From positions 1,646,644 to 1,710,643 of the forward strand of contig NZ_LMOU01000001.1 in the NCBI RefSeq assembly GCF_001423615.1: a stretch of DNA of 64,000 nt, written 5' to 3'. The notes beneath the pieces were generated by a model. That model was given only the letters and a program-made list of their open reading frames with translations. It searched no databases and was not told where the DNA came from. The translations under genes and the position numbers were made by a program. Of the stretch, positions 34,440-44,122 are shown in pieces. Origin of the DNA: Microbacterium sp. Leaf159. Its GTDB lineage: Bacteria > Actinomycetota > Actinomycetes > Actinomycetales > Microbacteriaceae. Positions within the stretch are counted from its first letter, which is position 1; the number at the start of each line of letters is the position of its first letter.

Positions 34440-35552
34440 TCAGACCTCCGCGCTCGCGGCATCGCAAGCACTGCTCATGCGGACGAGTTTCGGCCGTGTT
34501 GCGGAGGTCGTGAGCCGCACCCTCTCCCCCGAATGAGCTGACTCCAAGAGAGCGAGCATCGCGTCGAGCGTGTGCAACGCGAAGTCACCGTCTGCGCGCG
34601 CAGTTCGACCCTCCCGGATCGATGCGATGAATTCCAGGAGGCCGACTCCGCGAGCAGCGTCGACATAGCCCGCACTCGGCTCGATGACAGTCCATGGCGT
34701 ATCGGAAGAGTTCGTCATCGACACGTCTCCTGAGAACTGATTGGGGTCAGGCACGGAAAGGCTCGCGAGCTCGCCGTGCACCTCGATGGGTGAGGATCTC
34801 GTCGCTGCTGCATCGAAGCTCATCGTGAGAGTGGATAGGACGCCACTCTCATGCTCGAGCACCCCGGACACATGCGTCAGGACGGTCACCGGTACTCTTT
34901 CGCCGGCCCGCTGCCCGCTGCCGATCGTGCGTTGGGTCCGCAGGCTGCTTCCCGCCGCGATGACCGATCGCACCGGCCCGAGCAGATGCACGAGCGAGGA
35001 GATGTAGTACGGACCCATATCCAGAACCGGCCCGCCGCCGGTCACATAGTAGAAGTCCGGATTCGGATGCCATGCCTCGTGCCCCGGTGTGACCATGGTC
35101 GCCGTCGCACTCAGCGGGCGACCGATCGCTCCGCCGTCGATCACTGCTCTCGCGGTCTGGACTCCGGTGCCGAGAACGGTGTCGGGCGCCGAGCCCACCG
35201 CGACACCCGCCCTACGGGCTGCTTCGAGAATGGCTCGACCATCGGCCATCGTGATTGCGAGAGGCTTCTCGCCGAAGACGTTCTTGCCATGAGCGATCGC
35301 CGCAAGCGCGATCTCGGCGTGGGCGGCGGGGATGGTCAGGTTGAGGACGGTGTCGACCTCTTCATCGGCGAGCAGCTCCTGCACGGACAGAGCACGGGCC
35401 TCAGGCAGTCGCTCGGCAACCGCTGCTGCACGGCGTTCATCGAGGTCCGCGACCGCGGTGATCGCGACATCGGGGTGGCCGACGAGGGTTTCGAGATACG
35501 CGCCCGAGATCGATCCGAGTCCGACGATCCCTACACGGTGCGGCTGGCCCAT
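34440..35552 (-). CDS. Gfo/Idh/MocA family oxidoreductase
   Basis: A 370-residue NAD(P)-dependent sugar oxidoreductase. The Rossmann motif is VGIVGLGSISGAY (residues 7-19), the catalytic Lys is in GEKPLAI, and GGGPVLDMGPYY is the usual C-domain signature. The start is ATG 35552, overlapping the ThuA gene by 22 bases, and an upstream extension is rejected. It is the last gene of the GH78-GH43-ThuA-Gfo operon. Pairs of this family with ThuA (ThuB/ThuA) form or process 3-keto glycosides, so oxidation of a glycoside or released sugar is likely. Confidence 0.9.
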   Translation of the reverse strand: MGQPHRVGIVGLGSISGAYLETLVGHPDVAITAVADLDERRAAAVAERLPEARALSVQELLADEEVDTVLNLTIPAAHAEIALAAIAHGKNVFGEKPLAITMADGRAILEAARRAGVAVGSAPDTVLGTGVQTARAVIDGGAIGRPLSATATMVTPGHEAWHPNPDFYYVTGGGPVLDMGPYYISSLVHLLGPVRSVIAAGSSLRTQRTIGSGQRAGERVPVTVLTHVSGVLEHESGVLSTLTMSFDAAATRSSPIEVHGELASLSVPDPNQFSGDVSMTNSSDTPWTVIEPSAGYVDAARGVGLLEFIASIREGRTARADGDFALHTLDAMLALLESAHSGERVRLTTSATRPKLVRMSSACDAASAEV

Positions 35553-36235
35553 AGCATTCCTCTTTCGATGATGGTGCGGACAGACGGGTTCTCGAGCACC
35601 GAAAGCGAGTGCCCCGGAGTCACCACGACGACGCGGCCTGCTCCCCAGAGTCTCGTCCACACGGCCGGCGAGACCACCGGCCGATGCCAGGGCTGCCAGG
35701 CCTGCGCAGGATGTGTGGTCGTCGCAAGCACGTCGTTGAGATCGTCATGCAACACCCAGTACTGCTCGCTGGTGAGTGGGAAGTCGTCGAGACCACGGGT
35801 GATCGGGTGGGCTCTGCCGAGGTCCGTGATCTCGACCTCGTAGGTCAGATCGTTGTTCTGTTCCGAGCCCTCGACGACCAGATCAGGCCGTCTGCTCGGG
35901 TGGGTCGCGAACTGGCCCCCCACGAGATGCAGGTAGTCGGATGAGTTCCGGTAGGAATCCGCAATACCGCCGTGCCAGCCGACGAGCCCGGTGCCGGCGG
36001 CCACCGCTGCCTGCAGCCCTTCGACCTGGCCGGGAGTCGCCTCCGACATCGTCACGGACTGCACTATGAGATCCGTCTCGGCCATGGCGACGTCATCCTC
36101 ATACACCGCAGGCGATTCCTCAATGCGCACGTCATAACCGTTCTGCTGCAGAAAAGGCAGGAAGAGATTCGTCGACTCAACCGGATGGTGTCCTTCCCAG
36201 CCGCCTCGGACGACGCATGCGATGCGCTTCGCCAT
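35531..36235 (-). CDS. ThuA domain protein
   Basis: A 234-residue ThuA-like protein of class I glutamine-amidotransferase-like fold, with VVRGGWEGHHP near the start and GLVGWHGGIADSYR in the middle, followed by EITDLGRAHPITRGLDDF. ThuA works with a Gfo/Idh/MocA partner on oxidised sugars, and here the partner gene overlaps its end. The start is ATG 36235 behind AGGAGA. It probably handles a 3-keto sugar or glycoside. The exact reaction of the family is poorly defined. Confidence 0.85.
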   Translation of the reverse strand: MAKRIACVVRGGWEGHHPVESTNLFLPFLQQNGYDVRIEESPAVYEDDVAMAETDLIVQSVTMSEATPGQVEGLQAAVAAGTGLVGWHGGIADSYRNSSDYLHLVGGQFATHPSRRPDLVVEGSEQNNDLTYEVEITDLGRAHPITRGLDDFPLTSEQYWVLHDDLNDVLATTTHPAQAWQPWHRPVVSPAVWTRLWGAGRVVVVTPGHSLSVLENPSVRTIIERGMLWASRTV

Positions 36236-36287
36236 CTGTTCTCCTTCGGGATAGGCGCCGCCCGCCGGAGCCGCGTACAGGTCCGTG

Positions 36288-37814
36288 TCAATCCTCGCGC
36301 TGAGCCGGTGACCGGTAGTGGAACGAGAGCACCCGTCCCGCCGCATCCGGGGACCCCAGAGCGAGCATGCGCCCCGTGAAGCCAGCAGCGACCTCCGTCG
36401 AGAAGTAGCGGCCGTCGACGCGGGCGAGGTCGGTGCGTCCGGACGCCGAATCAACCGACATCGTGATGTCGTCGGGGCCGGCCGATCCGAAGGGAAGCGT
36501 CGGGCGACGAGGCGGCGAAGCCTCGATGCGCAGAGTCACCGTCGAACCGTCGAACGGCTCGTCCGCGATCAGCTGCTCCGCCCCGCCGACGCGAAGGATG
36601 GCACGTACCCTCCCCTTGTGCGCTCGAACTCCGCACCAGTGATGTTCGTCGATCCGGAGTCGCAGCTCTGCAGCATCCTCGATGACAGCCTCCGCCGCCC
36701 AGTCGAGGTCGAGCACCCGGGTGCACAACAGGTCGGACGCGGACCCGTGCGAGCGGAAACGGATCCCCCCGCGCGGCTCGCGGACGACGGCTGTCTCAGG
36801 CTCCCCGTCTGCGACCACCCATCGAGGGTCGAATCCGGGCCCGCTGAAATCCTCGAAGAATGTCGTGACGGCCTCTGGCACCTCGAAGCGCTTCTCATCG
36901 ATCACCGGCCACCCCTCGACCCACGTCACACCGGCGAGGAACGTCTCGCGACCGAGCACGTGGAATCCCGGTGTCGAGCCTCGCGGTCGCGTGCCGAGAT
37001 AGACGATCGCCCATTCGCCATCGGGCGCTTGGACGAGGTCGGCATGCCCCGCACTCTGGACGGGGTGTGACGTGCTCCGATGGGTGAGGATCGGGTTGGA
37101 CGGGCAGGCCTCGAACGGGCCGGTCGGGTGCTCGGCCCGTGCCACGGTGACGCAGTGACCGCGCTCTGTGCCTCCCTCGGCGAGTATGAGATACCAGTAA
37201 TCGCCCACGCGGTGAAGGTGTGGGCCTTCCGCCGCTTGCATCCCCGTGCCCTGCCAGACTGCATACGGCGACTCGCGCAGCGCTCCCGACTCGAGGTCGA
37301 TGCGGGCCTGCCTGATCCCCTGACCTCCCACGACGAAGTCGAGCAGATGCCAGGTGAGATAGCAGTCACCGTTCTCGTCCCAGCTGAGGTCGGGGTCGAT
37401 TCCCCTCGCCTCCGGCACGAAGACGGGTTCGCTCCAGGGCCCTGACGGGTCGTCGCTGTGGACGATCACCTGGCCGGCATCGAAGTCACTGATGTTGGTC
37501 GTGATGAACCAGAAGCGGCCGTCATGATGCCGCAGCGTCGAGCCGTAGATGCCGGTCGAGGGCCCGGGAGTGTGCAGACGGAATTGATCTCTCGTGGTGA
37601 GGATGTTGCCGATCTGTGTCCAGGTGACGAGGTCGCGACTGTGGAAGATCGGCGCACCGGGGAAATACTCGAAACTCGAGTGCGCGAGATAGTAGTCGTC
37701 GCCGACCCGGCAGACCGTCGGATCGGGGTGGAACCCGGAGATGACGGGCGTGACCGCCGCGCTCGTTGTGGCCGGGCCCGCATCTGTGCGCGCCCTGAGG
37801 GCGAGATCAGACAT
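36288..37814 (-). CDS. GH43 beta-xylosidase/arabinofuranosidase
   Basis: A 508-residue family 43 enzyme. The propeller begins with ISGFHPDPTVCRVGDDYYLA (base Asp in HPDP), followed by IDPDLSWDENGDCYL and AAEGPHLHRVGDYWYL (acid Glu). The C-terminal part after about residue 320 is a beta-sandwich as in XynB-type beta-xylosidases. It overlaps the upstream GH78 gene by eight bases. It has no signal peptide, so it would act on imported xylo- or arabino-oligosaccharides. Confidence 0.92.
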   Translation of the reverse strand: MSDLALRARTDAGPATTSAAVTPVISGFHPDPTVCRVGDDYYLAHSSFEYFPGAPIFHSRDLVTWTQIGNILTTRDQFRLHTPGPSTGIYGSTLRHHDGRFWFITTNISDFDAGQVIVHSDDPSGPWSEPVFVPEARGIDPDLSWDENGDCYLTWHLLDFVVGGQGIRQARIDLESGALRESPYAVWQGTGMQAAEGPHLHRVGDYWYLILAEGGTERGHCVTVARAEHPTGPFEACPSNPILTHRSTSHPVQSAGHADLVQAPDGEWAIVYLGTRPRGSTPGFHVLGRETFLAGVTWVEGWPVIDEKRFEVPEAVTTFFEDFSGPGFDPRWVVADGEPETAVVREPRGGIRFRSHGSASDLLCTRVLDLDWAAEAVIEDAAELRLRIDEHHWCGVRAHKGRVRAILRVGGAEQLIADEPFDGSTVTLRIEASPPRRPTLPFGSAGPDDITMSVDSASGRTDLARVDGRYFSTEVAAGFTGRMLALGSPDAAGRVLSFHYRSPAQRED

Positions 37815-40638
37815 ACCGATCCTCCCTGGTGGCGGCTTCCTCGTGGCCGCCCGTCAGATCGGCGATGACTCCGTGGAGGGCTGTCTTCGCCGGTGTGGCC
37901 GGCCACCCCTTCGTCCACACCCCGTCGAGAAGGTCGGCGACAGGGCGGTCCAGATAGGCGCCGAGAAGGTGCGCCAGCCGCTCTTCCGAGGGGCTGAGAC
38001 TCACTTCGAGAACGATCGCGGTGAAGCGCGCCCACGCCACGGGATCGTCCATCAACTGCCGCACGGTGGTGATAGGCGCCTGCGCCGCCTGCGGCTCGAC
38101 GATCCGCCAGGAGTGCTGACCGTGACCGACGGTGAATTCTCCGCCGCCCCAGGGGAGCTCGACATCGGCCACCGCGCCGACGGGCACCGTGGCCTCGAGC
38201 ACGAGCCCGTCGTCGAGTCGTCTCCAAGACACTGCGGCCTCGCCATAGGGCGTGAGGTGTCGAGCTGTGGCATGCGTGAGCGCGCGGGGCGGGATCGGCC
38301 GAATGCTGATGCGGCGGTAGCCCGGCGCCGACGGCGCGAGTCCGGCCACTCGACGGTGCACCCAATCGACGACACTTCCCAGGGCGTAGTGATTGAAGGA
38401 CGTCATCCCGCTCGGGTTGATCGTGCCGTCGGGGAGCAGGCTGTCCCACCGCTCCCACACAGTCGTCGCGCCCATCGTCACGGGATACAGCCACGACGGC
38501 GCCGCCGTCTGCAGCAATAGCCGATGTGCAAGCTCGGGGTGCCCGGAGTCTGTGAGCACGTCGCAGATCAGCGGTGTGCCGACGAAGCCCGTGGCGATCC
38601 GGAAGGCACCGATCCGCACGAGATCCGCGAGACGTTCAGCGGCCGCGCGGCGCTGAACGTCATCAGTGAGCAGGTCCCAGTGCAGAGCCACCGCGTATGC
38701 GGTCTGTGCATCCGAGAGGACCCGACCGGCCGGAGTGACGAACGCTCGACCGAAGGATTCGCGGATGCGGTCGGCGAGGCGGGCATAGCGAGCGGCGTCA
38801 TCGGCGCGTCCCAGCACGGTGGCCGCGTCTGCGACGATACGCGCGGAACGGGCGAAGTGAGCCGTGGCGACGACGTCCGGGTCGGCCTTGGCCGCCGCGG
38901 CGTCATCATGCGGAGCTGTCGGGTCGAGCCAGTCCCCGTATTGGAATCCTCCGCGCCAGATGAGGTCGTCCCCCGCGGACGCCGCAATCCGGTCGACCCA
39001 CGAGCGCATGCTCTCGAACTGCTGCTCCAGGACTCCAGCGTCTCCGGTGGTCTGCCACAGCGTCCACGGCACGACGGTCGCCGCATCGCCCCAGGCTGCT
39101 GCGGGAGCGGATGTCAGGGGGGTGCGCAGGATGTCAGGGATCACGTGCGGGACGCTGCCGTCCGGCTCCTGCTCCGCGGCAAGGTCAGCCAGCCACGAGG
39201 TGAGGAACCCCGCGCTGTCGAAAAGGTAGGTGGCGGTCGGTGCGAACACCTGAATGTCACCGGTCCAGCCCAGGCGTTCGTCGCGCTGGGGACAGTCCGT
39301 CGGCACATCGAGGAAGTTTCCCCGCATTCCCCAGACGACGTTCTCGTGAAAGCGATCGAGCAGTTCGTGCGATGACTCGAACCAGCCGGTCCGGCGGAGA
39401 TCGCTCGATATCACCACCGCTTCGAGGTCATCGACCGACACGTCCTCCAGCCCGTCGATCTCAGCGAAGCGGAAGCCATGGAACGTGAACGAGGGCTCCA
39501 GGGTGTCGCCCGCGCCGCGAAGCAGATATGTGTCCGTCGCTCGTGCGCTGCGGAGCGGTTCGGTCCCGAGTTCGCCGTGTTCGAGAACCTCTGCGTGGCG
39601 AAGGATCACCTGATCACCCGAGCGACCTGTTCGCGCACGCAGCCGCACCCACCCGACGACATTCTGTCCGAAGTCGACAAGCGTGCGTCCTGACGGAGAT
39701 GACCACACCCGAGTGGCCGGTAGCGCGCCCACGACGCGCATGGGCGGCCCCTCCTCGCCCACGAGACGTCCGAGATCGGCCGCCACTACGTCGACCGCGG
39801 CATCGAAACGACCCTCGTCCCCGACGCGGAGGTCGGTCGTTTGTCCGTCGTAGATGTCGTCTACGAGGATGCCAGTAGCCCGCGCCTGCCAGGTCTCGTC
39901 TGTGGCGAGGGTGTGCACACGCCCGTCGGCGGTCGTCACCTCCAGTTGAGCGAGCAGTGCGAGCCGATCTCCGTAGATGGCGCGCTCACCGAGGAAGCCG
40001 AAGCGACCGCGCCACCAACCGTTGCCGAGCGTCACCTGCAGGCGGTTGACCCCCTGCTGGACCTGGGCGGTGACGTCGTATGCACGGTAGCGAAGCCTGT
40101 GCTGATAGGCCGTCCATCCGGGCGCCAGAACAGTGTCATCGACCGGCGCGTCGTTCAGACGCGCCGACAGCAGACCGTGTGCCGTCGCGTACAGGCGCGC
40201 GGACACGATCTCCCCGTCGATCGCGATCGTCCCCTGCAGCTCAGGAGCAGCTTGTCGCAGCCCGCCGAGGCTGTGAGGGCTGATGAAGCGGGCGTTCCAA
40301 TCCTCCGCCCGCAGAAGGCCAGCCTCCGCGGTGCTCGGATCGCTCCACTCGCTCTGATAGCCCATCCCGCGAACGCGGACACGGACGACCACCGACTCGC
40401 GGGAGGTGATCGGCTCCGCAGGCCAGGGCACGAGCACCTGGTCCGCGGAGTCCACCGACCAGATCGTCGTGTAGGTCCCCCGCGTCACCTCGATGTCGTA
40501 ACCGGTCTGGATGTAATCCTCCGGAGCAGTATGCAGGATCCACGACAGACGAGGACTGCTTTGACCGAGACCGAGCGCAGGGCCGGTGTCGGTTCGATGC
40601 TCGAATCGTGGTGCGGAGGGGGCGATGATCGAGGCCAT
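37807..40638 (-). CDS. GH78 alpha-L-rhamnosidase, third copy
   Basis: A 943-residue GH78 enzyme with the classical motif TDCPQRDERLGWTGDIQVF (general acid region) and MTSFNHYALGSVVDWVH near the end of the barrel. After the C-terminal beta domain, about 80 extra residues (from MDDPVAWARF) form a helical extension that the other two copies lack. It is the first gene of the GH78-GH43-ThuA-Gfo operon and is divergent from lacI, with a TTGCGCAA box in the 316-base gap. It should remove rhamnose from glycosides taken up by the cell. Confidence 0.93.
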   Translation of the reverse strand: MASIIAPSAPRFEHRTDTGPALGLGQSSPRLSWILHTAPEDYIQTGYDIEVTRGTYTTIWSVDSADQVLVPWPAEPITSRESVVVRVRVRGMGYQSEWSDPSTAEAGLLRAEDWNARFISPHSLGGLRQAAPELQGTIAIDGEIVSARLYATAHGLLSARLNDAPVDDTVLAPGWTAYQHRLRYRAYDVTAQVQQGVNRLQVTLGNGWWRGRFGFLGERAIYGDRLALLAQLEVTTADGRVHTLATDETWQARATGILVDDIYDGQTTDLRVGDEGRFDAAVDVVAADLGRLVGEEGPPMRVVGALPATRVWSSPSGRTLVDFGQNVVGWVRLRARTGRSGDQVILRHAEVLEHGELGTEPLRSARATDTYLLRGAGDTLEPSFTFHGFRFAEIDGLEDVSVDDLEAVVISSDLRRTGWFESSHELLDRFHENVVWGMRGNFLDVPTDCPQRDERLGWTGDIQVFAPTATYLFDSAGFLTSWLADLAAEQEPDGSVPHVIPDILRTPLTSAPAAAWGDAATVVPWTLWQTTGDAGVLEQQFESMRSWVDRIAASAGDDLIWRGGFQYGDWLDPTAPHDDAAAAKADPDVVATAHFARSARIVADAATVLGRADDAARYARLADRIRESFGRAFVTPAGRVLSDAQTAYAVALHWDLLTDDVQRRAAAERLADLVRIGAFRIATGFVGTPLICDVLTDSGHPELAHRLLLQTAAPSWLYPVTMGATTVWERWDSLLPDGTINPSGMTSFNHYALGSVVDWVHRRVAGLAPSAPGYRRISIRPIPPRALTHATARHLTPYGEAAVSWRRLDDGLVLEATVPVGAVADVELPWGGGEFTVGHGQHSWRIVEPQAAQAPITTVRQLMDDPVAWARFTAIVLEVSLSPSEERLAHLLGAYLDRPVADLLDGVWTKGWPATPAKTALHGVIADLTGGHEEAATREDRYV

Positions 40639-40954
40639 GTGGTCTCCAGGTCGTCAGAGAGAGAAGTCGAATGACGCGCGAGATGCGCTGAGAGCCGCGT
40701 GACGCCCGACCCGGCAACGATGATCGCCGTCTCAACTCCTCTGTCGACGGCGGTCCACCCCGCTGACGCGGTGGGGCGATGGTCACGGCTTGCCAACGAC
40801 GCTACGCAGTGACGATCATGGACGTCAAAGGGCTGACGCAGTTTTGCGCAACTCCGCGATCGCACAGTTCCGGCCGCGTTCTCGAAGACGGCCCGTTTCT
40901 CGCGACAGCGAGTATGGTGCCGAGAGCGCTGCACACGTCAACAGGAGGAGGACC
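40639..40954. promoter_or_regulatory. Divergent GH78-operon/lacI control region with LacI-type box
   Basis: This 316-base gap contains no convincing gene. TTGCGCAA is at 40844-40851 within AGTTTTGCGCAACT, whose outer arms AGTT and AACT are also symmetric. A central CG is typical of LacI-family operators. The box is 104 bases before lacI and about 205 bases before the GH78 start, so it fits autoregulation and control of the operon. A strong AGGAGGAGGACC ribosome site ends the region before lacI. Confidence 0.6.
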
Positions 40955-41968
40955 ATGGATCCGTATCAGGAGCACCCGGTCACACTTCGGATGATCGCGG
41001 AAGCTGCCCAGGTATCGATCTCCTCGGTATCTCGCGTCCTCTCTGGTCGCGGAGACCTCAGCCGCGAGACGCGCGAACGGGTGCTCGATGCCGCACGGTC
41101 CCTCGGCTACACCCGCGGCTCCGAGATGCGCGGGCGGCCAGCCACCTTGGACCCCCGGCTTGTCGAGCTCGTGCTTGGCGGCTTCGACGGCGCTTGGACC
41201 GTTGCCGTCGCGGAAGGGGCGCGGCGCGCGGCGTTTCGCCTCGGATTCGATCTCGTCCTCACCCTGGAGCGCGACGATCCGGCGGACGACTGGCCGGCGC
41301 GGGTCGCGACGCGCAAGCCGTCCGGGGTCATCCTCGGGGTCATCAATCCGACACAGCGTCAACTCGACGAACTCCGCGGACTCCAGATCCCCCTCGTCCT
41401 CCTGGATCCACGATCGGATCCCGGAGGCGAGCTCGCAAGTGTCGGGACCACGGATTGGCAGGGCGGCTATGACGCTGGAGCCCACCTCGTGGCCACAGGC
41501 GCCCAGAGCTTCATCGTCGTGACGGCCGCGCCTGCATATCGTTTCGGACGGGCGCGCGAGGATGGCTTCCGCAGAGCGATCTCCGACCTCGCACCGACAG
41601 CGCGAATCACCCGGGTGACCAGCCAATGGAGCGACGTCGTTCCGAGCGCGGAACTTCGAGCCGCCCTGCAGACCGGTGATCTGCCCATCGGCTTGTTCGC
41701 CGGGAACGACGAGATGGCGCTGTCTGTCTATGCCCCCGCAGCGCGTCTCGGACTTGAGATCCCGCGTGACGTGCGCGTCGTCGGATTCAACGACGAACCC
41801 GGCGCCGCCTTGGCTGGCCCGCCGCTGACATCAGTGCGCCAGCCTCTACAGGAGATGGCAGAACGCGCCGTGGAACTCGTCCGGGATCTCCGCCACGGCG
41901 ATGTTCACGCGCATGGTCGCGTCGAGCTGCCGTCCAGGTTGGTCGTGCGAAAGTCGTCTTCGCCCTGA
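40955..41968 (+). CDS. LacI-family transcriptional regulator
   Basis: A 337-residue repressor. The N-terminal helix-turn-helix, LRMIAEAAQVSISSVSRVLS (residues 11-30), and hinge are followed by a periplasmic-binding-protein-like sugar domain that ends with the usual TSVRQPLQEMAERAVELV. The start is ATG 40955 with AGGAGGAGG ahead. It is divergent from the GH78 operon. Three TTGCGCAA boxes in the window are its probable operators. The inducer is likely a product of the glycosidases. Confidence 0.93.
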   Translation: MDPYQEHPVTLRMIAEAAQVSISSVSRVLSGRGDLSRETRERVLDAARSLGYTRGSEMRGRPATLDPRLVELVLGGFDGAWTVAVAEGARRAAFRLGFDLVLTLERDDPADDWPARVATRKPSGVILGVINPTQRQLDELRGLQIPLVLLDPRSDPGGELASVGTTDWQGGYDAGAHLVATGAQSFIVVTAAPAYRFGRAREDGFRRAISDLAPTARITRVTSQWSDVVPSAELRAALQTGDLPIGLFAGNDEMALSVYAPAARLGLEIPRDVRVVGFNDEPGAALAGPPLTSVRQPLQEMAERAVELVRDLRHGDVHAHGRVELPSRLVVRKSSSP

Positions 41969-41981
41969 ACCCGGAGCGATG

Positions 41982-42569
41982 TTAGGAAATGAGCGTGCGA
42001 TTCACCTCTGCGATGAGCTCGAATGCCTGCTCCAGAGCATCACCGAAGTCGACGTCCTCGGATCGCCACGTCTCCCACGCCATTTCGATGGCAGCCATCG
42101 CGGCATAGGCCGCCGCTCGCGCTTGGGCGTCGCCGGCGACGAGCTCGCGGAGGGCGACTTCGAGATCGGCACGCTGCGTCGATCGCTCTGAAGCGAGCGT
42201 GGCTCGCAGCGAAGGCGAGGCGCCGATCATCGCGACACGCGCCCGAAGAACCTCAGGTTCAGTCCGCGCGGCCACGACCGTGGCCGTCATCGCCTCGAGA
42301 ACAGCGCGTGAGACAGGGGTCCCCGGGCTCGGCGTGACCCGCCGAAGCTGTTCGGCGAGGCTCAGCCTCCCGATCCGCGCCGAGGTGACGACGGCGTCCT
42401 CTTTAGACGCGAAGTATCGAAAGAAGGTCGCTCGAGAGATCCCGATCGCTCGAGCGATCTCCTCGACCGTGACCATGTCGAAACCCCGCTCAGCGCAAAA
42501 TTTCGCTGCAGCATCGGCGAGCTCGCCGCGCAGAAGTTCGCGGCCGCGCGTTCGAACATCGGTTGCCAT
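41982..42569 (-). CDS. TetR-family repressor of the adjacent efflux gene
   Basis: A 195-residue TetR protein. The helix-turn-helix is in TVEEIARAIGISRATFFRYF (about residues 34-53), followed by ASKEDAV. The start is ATG 42569. It is divergent from a DHA2 transporter gene, with a two-part inverted repeat between them, the standard arrangement for a ligand-relieved drug-efflux switch. It converges on lacI with only a 13-base gap. Confidence 0.9.
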   Translation of the reverse strand: MATDVRTRGRELLRGELADAAAKFCAERGFDMVTVEEIARAIGISRATFFRYFASKEDAVVTSARIGRLSLAEQLRRVTPSPGTPVSRAVLEAMTATVVAARTEPEVLRARVAMIGASPSLRATLASERSTQRADLEVALRELVAGDAQARAAAYAAMAAIEMAWETWRSEDVDFGDALEQAFELIAEVNRTLIS

Positions 42570-42583
42570 AGGTCGAGTCTAAT

Positions 42584-42623
42584 GAGTGATACGGTTTCTC
42601 TTCTATGAGACTGCGTATCACTC
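42584..42623. promoter_or_regulatory. TetR operator pair between tetR and the DHA2 transporter gene
   Basis: GAGTGATACG (42584-42593) and CGTATCACTC (42614-42623) form a perfect 10-base inverted repeat with a 20-base spacer. The similarity extends inward to 14 of 17 bases. The right arm lies inside the first codons of the transporter gene (ATG 42605), which has no ribosome site and may be leaderless. A repressor here would cover the start of transcription. Confidence 0.65.
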
Positions 42624-44059
42624 GTCCGAGTTCTTCGCTCGATCCCGCCACCCCCAGGTCCTTCGGCGCGATCTTGGCCGTGCTTGCATACGCAGGACTC
42701 GGCGCATCCTTCATGCAGACGATCCTCATCCCCATCCAGTCGAGGTTGCCCGCTCTGCTCCACGCGTCCAGCGATGACACCGCCTGGGTGATCACGGCGA
42801 CTCTCATCGCCGCAGCCGTCTGCACTCCAGTCGCCGGTCGGCTCGGTGACATGTATGGCAAGCGCCGGGTCGCAATGGCGCTGCTGCTTCTTCAGGCTGT
42901 CGGCGCCGTGCTCGCCGCACTCTCGAACGCGCTGATCCCGATGATCATCGCGAGAGTGCTCCAAGGGATGGCCGCAGGAGTGATCCCACTGGGCATCTCG
43001 ATCCTTCGTGACGTGCTCCCCCGTCATCGCCTGGGCTCTGGAATCGCGCTCGTCAGCGCCACTCTCGGCGTCGGCGGCGCGCTCGGCCTCCCGGTCAGTG
43101 CCCTCGTCGCCGAGAACTACGACTGGCACGTCCTTTTCTGGGTGGCGGCTGGGATCGCAGTGAGCGCGTTCGTGCTGTATGCACTCGTCGTTCCCGCCGG
43201 ACCGGCAGGCACGCCCGGCAAGGTCGACTATCTGGGCATCCTCGGCCTCGCACTCGGTCTCGTCGGCGTGCTCGTCGCAGTATCGCGGGGAGGCGAGTGG
43301 GGGTGGGGCGATGCTCGAACACTCTCGCTCCTCATCGGCGGCATCGTGATCCTCCTCGTTTGGGGCGCCTACGAGCTCCGAGTGAAGGAGCCTCTCGTCG
43401 ATCTGCGCGTGAGCGCTCGTGCACCTGTCCTTCTGACCAACCTCGCCTCCGTCGCCATGGGGTTCGCTCTGTTCGCCTCCAACGTCGTGATGCCGCAGCT
43501 GCTCGTGCTTCCGGTGGAGACGGGCATCGGCCTCGGCCTCACCCTGCTCGGCGCGTCGCTGGTGCTCGCCCCATCGGGACTCGCCATGCTCGTGATGTCC
43601 CCCGTGGCCGGTGGCGTTGAGCGGAAACACGGCCCCAAACCGCTGCTCCTGTTCGGGGCGCTGATCATCGCGGCGAGCTACGGCGGCGCACTCCTCTTCC
43701 ACGCCGCCGCGTGGCAGTTGCTCGTCCTCAACATCCTCCTCGGCGTGGGCATCGGTCTCGGCTACGCCGCGATGCCTGCACTGATCATGCAGGCGGTGCC
43801 CGCGAACGAAACCGGCGCGGCGAACGGGCTCAACGCGCTGATGCGCTCGCTCGGGACAAGCGTCGCTGCGGCTGTCATCGGTGCGATCCTGGCACAGTCG
43901 ATGTCGACGGTCGGCGGCGTCACCGGACCCAGCGAAGGCGGGTTCATGCTCGCACTCGGGCTGGGGCTCGGTGCATCTCTTCTGTGCGCGCTCCTCGCCG
44001 TCCTCATTCCTGGGTCACGACCGGAGGCTGACACGGCGATCACGCGATCGAGCCTCTGA
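42605..44059 (+). CDS. DHA2-family MFS efflux transporter
   Basis: A 484-residue, about 14-helix transporter of the drug:proton antiporter-2 group. It has the loop motif GRLGDMYGKRR (about residues 79-89) and the helix-5 motif GVGGALGLPVSA. It is controlled in all likelihood by the divergent TetR. No ribosome site precedes ATG 42605, which fits a leaderless mRNA. It appears unrelated to sugar use and interrupts the glycoside locus as a separate efflux module. Confidence 0.9.
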   Translation: MRLRITRPSSSLDPATPRSFGAILAVLAYAGLGASFMQTILIPIQSRLPALLHASSDDTAWVITATLIAAAVCTPVAGRLGDMYGKRRVAMALLLLQAVGAVLAALSNALIPMIIARVLQGMAAGVIPLGISILRDVLPRHRLGSGIALVSATLGVGGALGLPVSALVAENYDWHVLFWVAAGIAVSAFVLYALVVPAGPAGTPGKVDYLGILGLALGLVGVLVAVSRGGEWGWGDARTLSLLIGGIVILLVWGAYELRVKEPLVDLRVSARAPVLLTNLASVAMGFALFASNVVMPQLLVLPVETGIGLGLTLLGASLVLAPSGLAMLVMSPVAGGVERKHGPKPLLLFGALIIAASYGGALLFHAAAWQLLVLNILLGVGIGLGYAAMPALIMQAVPANETGAANGLNALMRSLGTSVAAAVIGAILAQSMSTVGGVTGPSEGGFMLALGLGLGASLLCALLAVLIPGSRPEADTAITRSSL

Positions 44060-44122
44060 TCGGTCGCGCCTTCCCGGCTGACGCAATGCCACCCGCTCGG
44101 GAAAGTGCGCCCCGAGAGGCCC

